DNA of 64,000 bases from Poriferisodalis sp965208555 (GTDB lineage: Bacteria > Actinomycetota > Acidimicrobiia > Acidimicrobiales > Poriferisodalaceae): assembly GCF_965208555.1 (NCBI RefSeq), contig NZ_OZ242342.1:2232001-2296000 (forward strand), given 5' to 3'. Positions 1 to 8,863 of this stretch are shown here, one piece after another; the first letter of the stretch is position 1, and each line of letters begins with the position of its first letter. The translations under genes were made by a program, and so were the position numbers. The notes beneath the pieces are model-generated. The model ran no database searches and was not told the origin of the DNA. It worked only from the letters and a program-made list of their open reading frames with translations.

Positions 1-487
1 CCGGCTTGGCGTGGACGATGAACGCGGAGCCGTCGGCATCGAACACGGACGTCTCGGCGTCGGCCGCGAGCGTGATGAGGTCGGTGAAGTAGTCGGCCCG
101 GGCGGTGCCGTCGCCGGCCGCATAGATGTTTGGAAGGTCGCCCGCGTGCAGACCGTCGGCGTACATGAAGCCGTGTCCGCGCTCGCCGGGCGCAAAGTGC
201 CCGCCTGCTGCGCTGAAGTCCGGCGTGCAGGTGCCGACAGTGTGGATGTGGAATCCGTGGCCGCCGGGGCTCAGCCCGCTGATGTCGGCGGAGACCAGCA
301 CACCGTGCGGCCCCTGCTCCAGGGTGACGGTGCCCATCGGCGACCCGTCGGGCCCCGACATCGCTGCTGATGCTCGCTGGCCGACACCCGCGATGTCGTT
401 GCCGTCGTCGTCACCGCTGCAGGCCGCGAGCGCCAGCACCACAAGCAGCCCCGCCATCAACCCGATGATCGTCTTCCGGAAGCGCAT
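1..487 (-). CDS. sodC: Cu/Zn superoxide dismutase, lipoprotein, partial (3' end beyond window)
   Basis: Reading leftward from the ATG at 485-487, the frame stays open to the window edge. It starts with a lipoprotein signal (basic MRFRK, hydrophobic core, lipobox LAAC followed by SGDDD), so the enzyme should be membrane-anchored outside the cytoplasm. The copper-binding motif GFHIHTVGTC, then GGHFAPG and the HAGDLPNI segment (zinc and copper histidines plus a disulphide cysteine), are all visible. The last readable residues, FIVHAKP, match the usual VHxxxDD region. The family dismutates superoxide to peroxide and oxygen. It lies 61 bases downstream of the fused phosphonate enzyme on the same strand and could be co-transcribed with it. 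About 162 residues are visible; the C-terminal arginine and second disulphide cysteine are outside the window. Confidence 0.93.
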   Translation of the reverse strand, partial: MRFRKTIIGLMAGLLVVLALAACSGDDDGNDIAGVGQRASAAMSGPDGSPMGTVTLEQGPHGVLVSADISGLSPGGHGFHIHTVGTCTPDFSAAGGHFAPGERGHGFMYADGLHAGDLPNIYAAGDGTARADYFTDLITLAADAETSVFDADGSAFIVHAKP

Positions 488-548
488 TCCCGATCCTGTC
501 CGCCGATTCGACCCGAAACCCCGCCCACGCTAGGCGGTCAGTGCCGAA

Positions 549-2963
549 TCAAGCGGCGAGGTAGGCGGCGGAACGGACGGCGTCGATGTCGATGTAGCAG
601 CCCTGCAGGTGTCGGCGTTCGGTGGAGCGGAAGGCACGGCGGCCGTGCAGCACTCGGCGGTTGTCAAATGCGACCAGCTCGCCGGGTTGCAGGGTGATCT
701 CGATGGCGAAGTCGTCGCTGTCGAGGAGTCGGGTGAAGTCGCGGTACGCAGCGTAGAAAGCAGCGGTGCCGGTATGGCAGGCCGGCAACGGCTCCATCGA
801 GCGGTTGTTGACGCTGACCGCCCGCACTGCGCCATCGCTGTCGAGCTCGATGAGGGGACGCCGGGCGCGCAGGTCGACATTCGCGCTCCGAAAGCGGAAG
901 CCGACCTCGGTAGTGGTGAGTGCTCTGAAGGCGGCGGGGCTGTCGTCGCGGAGGCGGGCAGCGGCCGCGAACCCGTCCACGAATCTGCTGGCGCCGCCGT
1001 CAGCGGCTGTGACCAGGCAGTGGAGGAGTTGCACCGTGGGGCAGGGTTCCCGGTACGGGTTGTCGGTGTGGGCGGGCAGGCCCAGCGGCGTGAAGGCCAG
1101 GTTGACGGGGTCGGGCTCGGCGATGACATCGAACAGGGCGCCGTAGTTGGTCTCCCGCACGAAGCCGATGGTGCTGGCGACGTCGAGCACCGTTCGGGGC
1201 TCGGTTCCGCAGTCGTGGAGCAGCGCGATGCCGCGGTGGGCGAGCTGTCGAGCGAACTTGGTGTGGTCGCAGTCTGGGCCGGTCCAGCGCGTGCTGTCGG
1301 AGCGGAGCTGCTTGGCGAAGGCGGGCGGCCATGGCTCGATGGGCAGGTCGGTGCGTTGGGCGGTGGGGATGCGACAGACGTGCCGCTCGCCTGAGCAGTG
1401 ATGCAGCGTGACGGTCAGCTCGTTGTCGGGCGGGTGAGGCTGGTCGGTGCGGACGACCGTCCATCCTTCAAGCGCCGTGGCGTCGATGAGGTGCTGGTCG
1501 TTGCCGGGGTCGCGGCATTCGGCGCACCGGCACGCGTCGCGTGCCCAGGCGGGATCGATCGGACGGGCAGGTGTGAGCGCGGCGTCGATGAGGCTGCGGT
1601 AGGTCTCGAGGGGCGGGATCGTGAGACCGTGGACCTTGCCGGCATCGTCATAGCTGCGCAGCTGCAGCGCCTCAGCGACGAAGGGGCTTGCAGCGAACGC
1701 TCGCACTGCGTCGGTGCAGAGCGGGCCTCCCTGCTCGGCGAGCGACATCTGCGAGGCGAGGCTCAGCTGGTCGTGGTAGGCGGGCTCGACGGCGACCCGG
1801 TACTGCTTGGCGCGGACATGGGCGCGGATGGGCTCGACGATGGCGGGGGACAGGAGCGGCTGCAGTGCCCGGGCGCCGACCTCCGCGTGAGAGGGCAGGC
1901 CCCACTCGCCGGCGCGGGCCAGCAGGTGACCCACGTCGTGGAGCAGGCACGCCAGGACCATCTCGTCGCCGGCATTGTCGGCAGCGGCGAGCGCCGCGGC
2001 CTGCAGCGCGTGATCGAGCATGGTCACCTGCTCGCCGTAGGTGTGGTGTGCGCTGGCGGCCAGCAGGTCCACCAGCACGTCGTTGAGGGGCAGTTCCCGC
2101 CCGACCAGCGAGGTGCCTTCCCAGCGGCGGTCGGCGGCGAAACCGCACACGTCGGCGACGGTGGGGGCGATATCGAGGAGCGACGCTGCGGGCCAGCCCG
2201 AGGCGGGTCGGATGCGGCCGGGGGCGCGCACCACGACGAACGTCTCCATCACCTCGGGGACGGGGTCACCGTGGCCGGTGCCCAGGCCGCCGTGGTCGGT
2301 GGTGACGAGCACGTTGGCGTCGGGGCCGGCGGCCTCTGCCATCCGGGCGAGCGCGGCATCCGACTGGGTGACTGCGGTCTGGTACTCGGGGCTGCCCCAG
2401 CCGTGGTCGTGCCCGGCGAGGTCAGGTCCGATGAGGTACGCGAACACCAGGTCGTGGTGGGCTTCGCAGATGGCCGCGACTGCGGCGTCGACCACTTGGC
2501 GGTCATTGTCGGGGTCGTAGCCGCCGTCGATCACAAACCGCTGGGTGACGGCGCCGCATTCGATCACGTCGTCGAGCGGCAGCCAGCTGATGCAGGCCGC
2601 AGTGGAACGGCCGGCGCCGCGGGCTGCCTTGAGGAACGTGGGCGCGTCGGTGCGCAAACCAGCCGAGAGGTTCTCGATCACACCGTGGGTGGCAGGACCG
2701 ACGCCGCGCAGCATCGACGTGTGCGCAGGCAGCGTCAGCGGCGGCGTCACCGTGCGGGCAGAAAAGCACGAGGCGCCCTCGAGGGCGAGCGTGGTGAGCG
2801 CGGGCATGGTGGTGCGGGTGATGTGCCGCGGGGCCAACCCGTCGATCGACACCACCACCGAGGGTGGTCGCTGAGCCGTCGTGCCCCGCAGAGTACGACT
2901 GGCGATTCGGGCGGAGCGTGATGGCTCCTGCCTGCGGCCCGGAGAGGACGGACCAGCGCACAT
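549..2963 (-). CDS. Fused phosphonate-catabolism enzyme: AP-superfamily + PhnZ/TmpB-like HD oxygenase + TmpA/GBBH-like dioxygenase
   Basis: An 804-residue chain with three enzyme units. Residues 34-290 form an alkaline-phosphatase-superfamily metallohydrolase: SIDG (Asp41), LTLPAHTS (probable nucleophile Thr77), PDLAGHDH (Asp181, His185) and TTDHGG...GHGD (Asp223, His224, His231). Residues 305-460 match PhnZ-type HD oxygenases: DHALQ (His318), LLHDVGH (His342-Asp343), HVRAKQY, QLSLAS and YDDAGK. Residues 465-545 are a DUF971/GBBH-N zinc domain (Cys478, Cys480, Cys483), and residues 550-804 a TauD/GBBH dioxygenase (His632, Asp634, His773). In known pathways TmpA hydroxylates a phosphonate alpha-carbon and TmpB/PhnZ cleaves the C-P bond. 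One chain carrying both steps is inferred from the domains; substrate is unknown. The PhnZ lid motif YxGE reads TYGE, so the Tyr is shifted by one. The start is uncertain: the ATG at 2963 is only 13 bases from the divergent gene, and GTG codons near 2858 would leave promoter space. Confidence 0.85.
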   Translation of the reverse strand: MCAGPSSPGRRQEPSRSARIASRTLRGTTAQRPPSVVVSIDGLAPRHITRTTMPALTTLALEGASCFSARTVTPPLTLPAHTSMLRGVGPATHGVIENLSAGLRTDAPTFLKAARGAGRSTAACISWLPLDDVIECGAVTQRFVIDGGYDPDNDRQVVDAAVAAICEAHHDLVFAYLIGPDLAGHDHGWGSPEYQTAVTQSDAALARMAEAAGPDANVLVTTDHGGLGTGHGDPVPEVMETFVVVRAPGRIRPASGWPAASLLDIAPTVADVCGFAADRRWEGTSLVGRELPLNDVLVDLLAASAHHTYGEQVTMLDHALQAAALAAADNAGDEMVLACLLHDVGHLLARAGEWGLPSHAEVGARALQPLLSPAIVEPIRAHVRAKQYRVAVEPAYHDQLSLASQMSLAEQGGPLCTDAVRAFAASPFVAEALQLRSYDDAGKVHGLTIPPLETYRSLIDAALTPARPIDPAWARDACRCAECRDPGNDQHLIDATALEGWTVVRTDQPHPPDNELTVTLHHCSGERHVCRIPTAQRTDLPIEPWPPAFAKQLRSDSTRWTGPDCDHTKFARQLAHRGIALLHDCGTEPRTVLDVASTIGFVRETNYGALFDVIAEPDPVNLAFTPLGLPAHTDNPYREPCPTVQLLHCLVTAADGGASRFVDGFAAAARLRDDSPAAFRALTTTEVGFRFRSANVDLRARRPLIELDSDGAVRAVSVNNRSMEPLPACHTGTAAFYAAYRDFTRLLDSDDFAIEITLQPGELVAFDNRRVLHGRRAFRSTERRHLQGCYIDIDAVRSAAYLAA

Positions 2964-2976
2964 CTACAGTGGCCTC

Positions 2977-5727
2977 GTGGGCCGCTCAAAATATTCGCAA
3001 CTATCGCCCCGCCTGCGATGGGTCCGGTTGGCGTCGATTGTCGTGGCGGTTGCACTCATGGCTGCGGCGTGCGTCTCTGACGAGTTGCCGGACGACACGG
3101 CAGACGAAACGACGCCCGCGTCGACGAGCGAAGCGCCTGCCGAAAGTGACGAACCATCACCCGACGAACAGAGTTCCGTCAGCGCCGCAGTCGAGCCTGA
3201 TGCCGAACCTCGCATCGACTTCCCCGCTGCGGTCACCGTTGCAGCCGGATATTTCCATGCGTGCATGGTGTCGCTTGATGGCGCCATGGCCTGCTGGGGT
3301 GCCAACAGCCACGGCCAAGCCGAACCGCCGGACGGAGAGTTCGCATCGGTGTCGATGGGCGGTCGCTTCGCGTGCGGTCTCCTCACCACCGCCGACGTGG
3401 CGTGCTGGGGCTCGAATGAGGCAGGTCAGACAGATGCTCCTGCTGGGAAGTTCGTCGCGATCGCCGCTGGCGACGACACCGCGTGCGGAATCCGTCTCGA
3501 CCGCACGCTCGCCTGCTGGGGTTCGCTAGCAGTAGGTGACGAGCCACCCCCGGCGGGCTCGTTCAGCAAGGTGTCACTCGGCGTATCCCACGGGTGCGCG
3601 CTGGGGACTGATCGCACAGTTGCGTGCTGGGGACGTATCGAGCATGCCGAGTCGACGGTGCCCGCAGGAAGCTTCATCGATGTGGCGAGCGGGCCATTTC
3701 ACTCGTGCGCTGTGCGCGACGACCAGAGCGTCACCTGCTGGGGCTTGAACACGCCGCTGCTCTCCAGCATTCCGAGCGGCACCTTCACCCAAGTCTCGGT
3801 GGGTGCCGGGCACGCCTGCGCGCTCGGCACCGGAGGCGAGGTGACGTGCTGGGGCAACAATTCGGCAGGTGCGGCCGATCCGCCTGCCGGACGCTTCGCA
3901 TCGGTCGCGGCCGGCTCTCAGCAAACGTGCGCGGTGGGCATCGACAACAACGTGACGTGCTGGGGCTACCGGATCGACGATCTCGTCGAGATGCCGGCTG
4001 GCAAGTACTCAGCCGTCTCGGCTGCGTTCCGGCACAGCTGCGCTGTCCAAGCGGGCGGTCAGGTCGAGTGCTGGGGCGCGTGGCCGACGTCTCCCCCTGA
4101 GTTCCCGCCGGGCCAGTACACGGCTATCAACGCCAGCCTCCCGTGGTCGTGCGCGATCCGGGTTGACGGGGCGGCGGTGTGCCGCAGCTACGGCCGCGGA
4201 AGCTTCGAGCCTCCACGGGAGCGATTCACACAGATCGTGGCTGGGTCCACAGGCGGATGCGGATTGCGTGTCGACGGGATGGCGATCTGCTGGGACGACA
4301 GCGGTGTCCGGCTAGCGGATTCGCCTGCCGGCACGTTCGTCGAGCTTGCTGCCGCTGCGCACGTCGTGTGCGGGCTGCGGCCCGCGGGCACGATCCGTTG
4401 CTGGGGCGAGGACGAGTTCGGCACGGCGTCGCCACCCGCAGGCGGGGAGTTCCTCCAGCTCGCTGCGGGCAGTCATCACGCATGTGCCGTGGCCTTCGGG
4501 AGCCGGGTGGAGTGCTGGGGCGATGCGTCGGGCGGCAAGACCGACCCGCCCGACGGGCTGTATCGCTATGTGGACGTGGCTGCCGACTACGCGTGTGCGG
4601 TGCGCGTCGACGGGGCCATCGCATGCTGGGGCGAAGGCGTGGCCGGCGATGCGGGTGCGCCGAGCGGCGTGTTCGGGAGAGTCTCGGTGGGGGACGGACA
4701 CGCCTGTGCGACCCGGTCTGATGCCACGGTGGCCTGCTGGCTGACTCGGGCTGTCGGAACTCCGGACGCTGTCGAGGCGTTGGGACCGGGGGGCCGCGAT
4801 GAGGCTGACGGCGGTGACGGCGACGGCGAGTACGTGTCCGGAGTATTCGACCCGCTGACAAGCCCGGAAATACTCGTGGAGATCGTCACACAGGTGCTGG
4901 AAAGCGACGTCGATGAGCCCGTGCGCTCATACAGCGTCGCCGACCTCGGCCCCTTCGGCTGGTCATTTCAGATCACCGAGTACGACGGGGAGTCCAACGA
5001 GCGGACGATCTCGCTGCAGGGCAGTCCCGACGACGAGCCGGAGGACATGGTCGGCAACGAGATCCTCACCGTGGACGGCGCCGTGTACATGCGCCTGCAT
5101 ATTCCTGCGGCGATCCGACAGGGATCGGGCATCGACATTCCGTCGGGTTGGTTCACCGTGGGCCGCGCCACGATGGAGTACCTCGGATTCGACTGCGGGC
5201 CGGCACAGGGGAGTCTGGGCTCTGACGGTGACGAAAGCGGTGATGAGTGCGTCCTTCCTGAAGCCGATGACTACTTCGCGGACTACGTGCTCGATGCGGC
5301 CGTCATCGGCGACGCGGAGATTCGCGGGGTTCCGACGACGGGCGTTCTGGCGACGCTGGACGCGGCCGCGGCGAGCCTGGTGCCGTCTGAGGGCGTGGAG
5401 GAAGGCAGCCTCGCAGACGTGCTGAGCGGCATCACGCCAACCGAACTCACGATCGAGCTGTGGCTGGACAAGCATCTGCGGATTCACCGGTCGGTCCTGA
5501 CCGAGACCATGGACTGGCAGGCGCTGTCCGAACGGTTCGGCGTGGACTTCACGGCGCTGCCCGACGAGATCGTGACGACGACCGACTTCTACGACTTCGG
5601 TGCCGAGATCGACATTCGGGCACCGAGGCCCTCGGAGATCGAGGGCGAGCTCGGGGAGTGGCTCGACGAGATCGAGCTCCGGTTCGGACCCGAGGTGCGG
5701 GGCCAGCTCGAGTCGCTGCTCGTTTGA
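2977..5727 (+). CDS. RCC1-like beta-propeller repeat lipoprotein with LppX-like C-terminal domain
   Basis: Translation from the GTG at 2977 gives a 916-residue lipoprotein. Its signal peptide ends in the lipobox MAAAC, followed by a Thr/Ser/Glu/Asp-rich linker. Then come 14 repeats of about 38-42 residues, each with a cysteine near the start of a strand and a CWG (or decayed CR/CW) motif near its end, typical of extracellular RCC1_2 propellers whose paired cysteines can form disulphides. Repeats 9, 10 and 14 have lost the exact CWG. The last 260 residues (from EILVEIVTQVL) lack repeats and resemble LppX/LprG-type lipoprotein domains (VDGAVYMRL, LDKHLRIHR); that assignment is tentative. The likely role is an outer-surface binding protein; the ligand is unknown. 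It is transcribed divergently from the phosphonate enzyme. Confidence 0.8.
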   Translation: MGRSKYSQLSPRLRWVRLASIVVAVALMAAACVSDELPDDTADETTPASTSEAPAESDEPSPDEQSSVSAAVEPDAEPRIDFPAAVTVAAGYFHACMVSLDGAMACWGANSHGQAEPPDGEFASVSMGGRFACGLLTTADVACWGSNEAGQTDAPAGKFVAIAAGDDTACGIRLDRTLACWGSLAVGDEPPPAGSFSKVSLGVSHGCALGTDRTVACWGRIEHAESTVPAGSFIDVASGPFHSCAVRDDQSVTCWGLNTPLLSSIPSGTFTQVSVGAGHACALGTGGEVTCWGNNSAGAADPPAGRFASVAAGSQQTCAVGIDNNVTCWGYRIDDLVEMPAGKYSAVSAAFRHSCAVQAGGQVECWGAWPTSPPEFPPGQYTAINASLPWSCAIRVDGAAVCRSYGRGSFEPPRERFTQIVAGSTGGCGLRVDGMAICWDDSGVRLADSPAGTFVELAAAAHVVCGLRPAGTIRCWGEDEFGTASPPAGGEFLQLAAGSHHACAVAFGSRVECWGDASGGKTDPPDGLYRYVDVAADYACAVRVDGAIACWGEGVAGDAGAPSGVFGRVSVGDGHACATRSDATVACWLTRAVGTPDAVEALGPGGRDEADGGDGDGEYVSGVFDPLTSPEILVEIVTQVLESDVDEPVRSYSVADLGPFGWSFQITEYDGESNERTISLQGSPDDEPEDMVGNEILTVDGAVYMRLHIPAAIRQGSGIDIPSGWFTVGRATMEYLGFDCGPAQGSLGSDGDESGDECVLPEADDYFADYVLDAAVIGDAEIRGVPTTGVLATLDAAAASLVPSEGVEEGSLADVLSGITPTELTIELWLDKHLRIHRSVLTETMDWQALSERFGVDFTALPDEIVTTTDFYDFGAEIDIRAPRPSEIEGELGEWLDEIELRFGPEVRGQLESLLV

Positions 5728-5780
5728 GCCTGACGGGCAGCCCGGAGAGCGGTCGGCCGGCCGCGACAATGGGAGTAGCT

Positions 5781-6185
5781 ATGCCGACGTCCGCGAGGTT
5801 CGAGCAGTTCACGCTGGCGGGGATCGCAGCACTGCACCTCGGCGTCGGATTGACGCACACCTACGGCCATGCCGCCGCCGACGTGCCCATCCCGGGCGCC
5901 CAGCTCGCCTACATCGTTGTGGTGGTGACGCTCATGCCGCTGGTCGCGGTGTGGCTGGCGTTCCGTCGCAGCGTCCGGCTGGGCGCTGCGCTGTTCGCCG
6001 CATCGATGTATGCGTCGTTCGTGTTCGGCTACTTGCTGCACTTCGTCATCGACACACCAGACCTGCACTCCAACGTCGTCGGCGACGGCGCGGGTGTGTT
6101 CTTCCACACCGCACTGAGCCTGGCGCTCATCGAGTTCGTCGGCTTCGCGGTCGGGCTGGTAGTTGCAGTCCGTCGCACCCGCTGA
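5781..6185 (+). CDS. Small four-helix membrane protein, function unknown
   Basis: A 134-residue protein with about four hydrophobic segments (LAGIAALHLGVGL, LAYIVVVVTLMPLVAVWLAF, LGAALFAASMYASFVFGYLL, ALIEFVGFAVGLVVAV). Histidines sit in or near the helices (HLGVGLTHTYGH, LLHFVID, FFHTALS), which might bind a metal or heme, but no known family was recognised. The ATG at 5781 is preferred over the ATG at 5769 because GGAG lies five bases upstream of it. It follows the RCC1-like lipoprotein by 53 bases on the same strand and may share its transcript. Confidence 0.65.
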   Translation: MPTSARFEQFTLAGIAALHLGVGLTHTYGHAAADVPIPGAQLAYIVVVVTLMPLVAVWLAFRRSVRLGAALFAASMYASFVFGYLLHFVIDTPDLHSNVVGDGAGVFFHTALSLALIEFVGFAVGLVVAVRRTR

Positions 6186-6204
6186 CGGCGCAGCCGCCCA
6201 ACCG

Positions 6205-7206
6205 CTAGGCGGCGTTGACCTGGGGGAGGATCTCGTCGTTGAGCTGGCGGAGATCGTCCAGCGTCTTGGCGACCGGCACGTCGGCGAACGGCGGCCAGAT
6301 GAGCGGCATGGTCATGCCGGCAGCCTTCAGCTCGATCAGGTTCTGCGTGATCTGGTCGGCGGTGCCGGCCAGCAGGTTCGTCAGCTTGCCGTTGCGGGCC
6401 TGATCGGTCGGCTCGTCGGTGATCACGAACCAGCACATGCTGGAGATCTCCATGTCGTCGATGCTGTGCGAGCTGTCGAGCTTGTCGAGCTCGTCGCCGA
6501 AGGCGGTGAGCCACTCGGTCAGTTCCTCGGGCGTGTCCTGGATGCCGATCCAGCCCGACAGGTTGTACTGGGCCACCCGCTTGGCGGAGATGGCCGGGTT
6601 GCGCAGGCCGCTCATGAAGATCGGCGGGTGCGGGTCCTGCAGTGGCTTGTGGCCGAAGCCGCTGGGGCCGAAGTCGGCGAACTCGCCGTGGTACTCGAAC
6701 AGATCGTTCGTCCAGATGCCCAGGCAGATCTCGATGGTCTCGCGCACGTGCTTGTGGCGCTTCGGGAAGAGGTGCGATGCGCTTGCGGCGGCGAACTCCT
6801 CGGGCATCCAGCCCGAGCCGACCCCGACGTTGACGCGCCCGTTCGACAGGTGATCGACCGTGGCGATCTCGGCGGCGAACACGCCAGGCGAGCGGTAGGG
6901 CGTGTCGGTGATGCTCATGCCGATGCGGCACTTCGAGGTCTTCGCAGCGAGCCAGGGGATGAGCGGCCAGCCCTGGAACCACTGGCCGCGGGCCGAGACG
7001 GGGAGCTGGGTGGGGAACTGCTCCATCATCCCGAACGGGTACTCGAGCTCGCCCCGGTCGGAGACCTCGGGCACGACGATGCGGTCGAGCGTCCATATCG
7101 AGTCGAAGTCGAGTTCCTCGGCGAGGTCGGTGAGTTCCTCCAGCTCCTGGACGGTTACGTGGTCACGGAAGTTCGGCAAGTACAACGCCAGCTTCATGTC
7201 AGCCAT
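6205..7206 (-). CDS. LLM-class flavin-dependent oxidoreductase (luciferase-like)
   Basis: A 333-residue TIM-barrel luciferase-like monooxygenase. The N-terminal strand KLALYLPNF, the LTDLAEELDFDSIW helix, the TCRIGMSIT-like core strand, GRVNVGVGSGW and the PPIFMSG strand are typical of F420- or FMN-dependent LLM proteins. The gene was started at the ATG at 7204-7206 because a strong GGGGGAA ribosome-binding site lies seven bases before it; a longer upstream reading adds only ten unconserved residues. Substrate and cofactor cannot be told from the sequence. In actinobacteria such proteins often use F420. It converges with the small membrane protein gene. Confidence 0.88.
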   Translation of the reverse strand: MADMKLALYLPNFRDHVTVQELEELTDLAEELDFDSIWTLDRIVVPEVSDRGELEYPFGMMEQFPTQLPVSARGQWFQGWPLIPWLAAKTSKCRIGMSITDTPYRSPGVFAAEIATVDHLSNGRVNVGVGSGWMPEEFAAASASHLFPKRHKHVRETIEICLGIWTNDLFEYHGEFADFGPSGFGHKPLQDPHPPIFMSGLRNPAISAKRVAQYNLSGWIGIQDTPEELTEWLTAFGDELDKLDSSHSIDDMEISSMCWFVITDEPTDQARNGKLTNLLAGTADQITQNLIELKAAGMTMPLIWPPFADVPVAKTLDDLRQLNDEILPQVNAA

Positions 7207-7383
7207 GTCTGATTCCCCCTGTTCGTGCGGCAGCACCGATCGCCGCCGCCGACACGCCGAACGCTAGGAACCGCGCCTCACCACGGTCAAGCCGTTCCCC
7301 CGAGTCCGGCACGCGCAGTGGTGCCTAGTTGCGAGGACTATCGTCGGAGTGCTCATGTGGGATTGGCGCGACGGGTGGCAGTG

Positions 7384-8166
7384 ATGGAGGGGTTGTGCGC
7401 CCGCCGCCGCTCGCCGAAGCGGGCTGTGCTGATGGGTGCGCTGTCGGCGATTGTCGTGCTCTTGTTGTTGGCGCCAGGTGTCCCGGCGGGGGCGCAGTCG
7501 ACCGATGTCCCGTCGCCCCCAGAAGGGCTCTCGGTGACGTCGGTGACTCATGACTCGGTGACCCTTTCTTGGACGCCGCCGAGCGATGCGAGCGTGACGG
7601 GTTACCAGGTGCTTCGGCGCGATCACGCTGACGGCATCGCCAGCACCTATGCCGTCATCGCGGACGATCTGGGCAGTGACGTCACGTCGTACGTCGACAC
7701 CGGCGTCTCGGCATCGTCGTCGTACTCGTACCAGGTCAAGGCGCGCAACGCGGCTGGCTTGAGCGCCTCGTCGAGGCATGTGCGCGCCGACACGCCGGCG
7801 GCACCGGCTCCCGTCACCTACAGCACCACCCCGGTCGCGCAGGTCTTCTCCAAGTCAGACCCCGGACCCAACTCGCCGCAGCCGAAATCGCCGCCGCCGC
7901 TTGGTCAGGGCTTGACGCAGAAAGACGACGGTCAATCGGGCCAGGAGAACAAGGACCCTGCTGACGAGTCGAAACAGCAGCGCTCAGATCACGACTCGCC
8001 GCAGCAAGATCCGACGCCGCCGAGTCAGCCGACTTCCAGCGCGTCCACCCCCGATCCGGACCCCCCCGAAGAAACAGACACTGAACCCGAGACCCAGCCG
8101 CCGCCTACGCGGAAGCAGTTGATGGAGCGCTTCACCGTCCGAGTGGCACCGGCTCCCGGGAACTGA
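7384..8166 (+). CDS. Secreted fibronectin type III domain protein with acidic, proline-rich tail
   Basis: A 260-residue protein: basic N-terminus and hydrophobic signal (VLMGALSAIVVLLLLAPG, cleavage near AGAQS), then one FnIII domain at about residues 42-135 (PPEGLSVTSV, SVTLSWTPP, VTGYQVLRR, YSYQVKARNAAGLS). A long disordered tail rich in Pro, Ser, Gln, Glu and Asp ends without a sorting signal or membrane anchor. The ATG at 7384 was chosen because it directly precedes the signal peptide. FnIII domains mediate extracellular protein or glycan contacts; partner unknown. It converges with the kinase gene, nine bases apart. Confidence 0.75.
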   Translation: MEGLCARRRSPKRAVLMGALSAIVVLLLLAPGVPAGAQSTDVPSPPEGLSVTSVTHDSVTLSWTPPSDASVTGYQVLRRDHADGIASTYAVIADDLGSDVTSYVDTGVSASSSYSYQVKARNAAGLSASSRHVRADTPAAPAPVTYSTTPVAQVFSKSDPGPNSPQPKSPPPLGQGLTQKDDGQSGQENKDPADESKQQRSDHDSPQQDPTPPSQPTSSASTPDPDPPEETDTEPETQPPPTRKQLMERFTVRVAPAPGN

Positions 8167-8174
8167 GCCAGGAC

Positions 8175-8762
8175 TCATCCGTCCGGCAGAGCCCGAGATC
8201 GCCCTACTCGGCACGTCAGCTCGTCGCCGTCGCTGGAGTCGGTGCTGTCGAGCACTAGGTGGGCGGCGTCGTCGGGGCGGTGCTCGGCTCGGTAGCGGTC
8301 CTCGACCGGCATCCAGATGTCTTCCCAGCGGGATCGTGCTGATTCGCCGTCACGAGCCAGTCCCCGGGCAAGCCGGGTGGGGCGGTCGGCCTCGACCCAG
8401 ATGAGGAAGTGATACCAATCGCGGATCGACGGATGGGTGGTGTAGACGCCCTCGACGATGAGCGTGCCGTCATGCGGCGCGCTGATCCACTCGCTGAGCC
8501 GGTCTGCGTTCCAGTCGTAGCGCCGGTAGCGAATGGAGCCGCCGCGCTCGTGGGGCTCGAGCACCTCGCGCTCCAGTCGGGAGAGGTCGAAGAGACCGCC
8601 GATGCGTTGCTCCGATCTGGCTGGGTCGGTCGTCGGTCGACCGAAGTCGTCGCCGTGGACGAGCGCGGCCGAGGTCGGCCAACAACGGATCAGCTCTGCA
8701 ACCAGCCTGCTCTTGCCAGATCCGCCAGGACCATCGATGCCGATCCGCAGTTGCGGGCCCAT
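8175..8762 (-). CDS. Uridine-kinase-like P-loop kinase
   Basis: A roughly 195-residue P-loop kinase. The Walker A motif GPGGSGKS is near the N-terminus, VHGDDFGRP carries the acidic residues of a nucleoside-kinase-like active site, and LIVEGVYTTH is the Walker B-like strand. The Arg-rich stretch LARGLARDGESARSRWEDIW resembles the lid of uridine kinases. This fits a cytoplasmic nucleoside or small-molecule kinase; the substrate is not determined. The start is uncertain: ATG at 8762 directly before the first strand was used, but GTG codons 12-50 bases upstream are possible. A frame extending to 8906 would translate through the hairpin at 8864-8893 and is unlikely. Confidence 0.72.
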   Translation of the reverse strand: MGPQLRIGIDGPGGSGKSRLVAELIRCWPTSAALVHGDDFGRPTTDPARSEQRIGGLFDLSRLEREVLEPHERGGSIRYRRYDWNADRLSEWISAPHDGTLIVEGVYTTHPSIRDWYHFLIWVEADRPTRLARGLARDGESARSRWEDIWMPVEDRYRAEHRPDDAAHLVLDSTDSSDGDELTCRVGRSRALPDG

Positions 8763-8863
8763 CGGCGCCACCGGCCGCACGATGTCGGCCACGCCAATCA
8801 CACCGCTTGGAGGAATTCGCAGTGCCTCGCCGAGCACCGGAGCTATGCTGGCGTCATAAACCA

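Noticed and set aside
1398..2921. Long + strand open frame of about 500 codons opposite the phosphonate enzyme
   Set aside because: It is Gly/Val/Arg-rich without any domain and is the antisense of a gene with intact catalytic motifs; long antisense frames are expected at this GC content.
2881..2976. N-terminal extension of the RCC1-like lipoprotein to the GTG at 2881
   Set aside because: It would overlap the divergent phosphonate gene and put 32 residues before a clear lipoprotein signal peptide; GTG at 2977 fits better.
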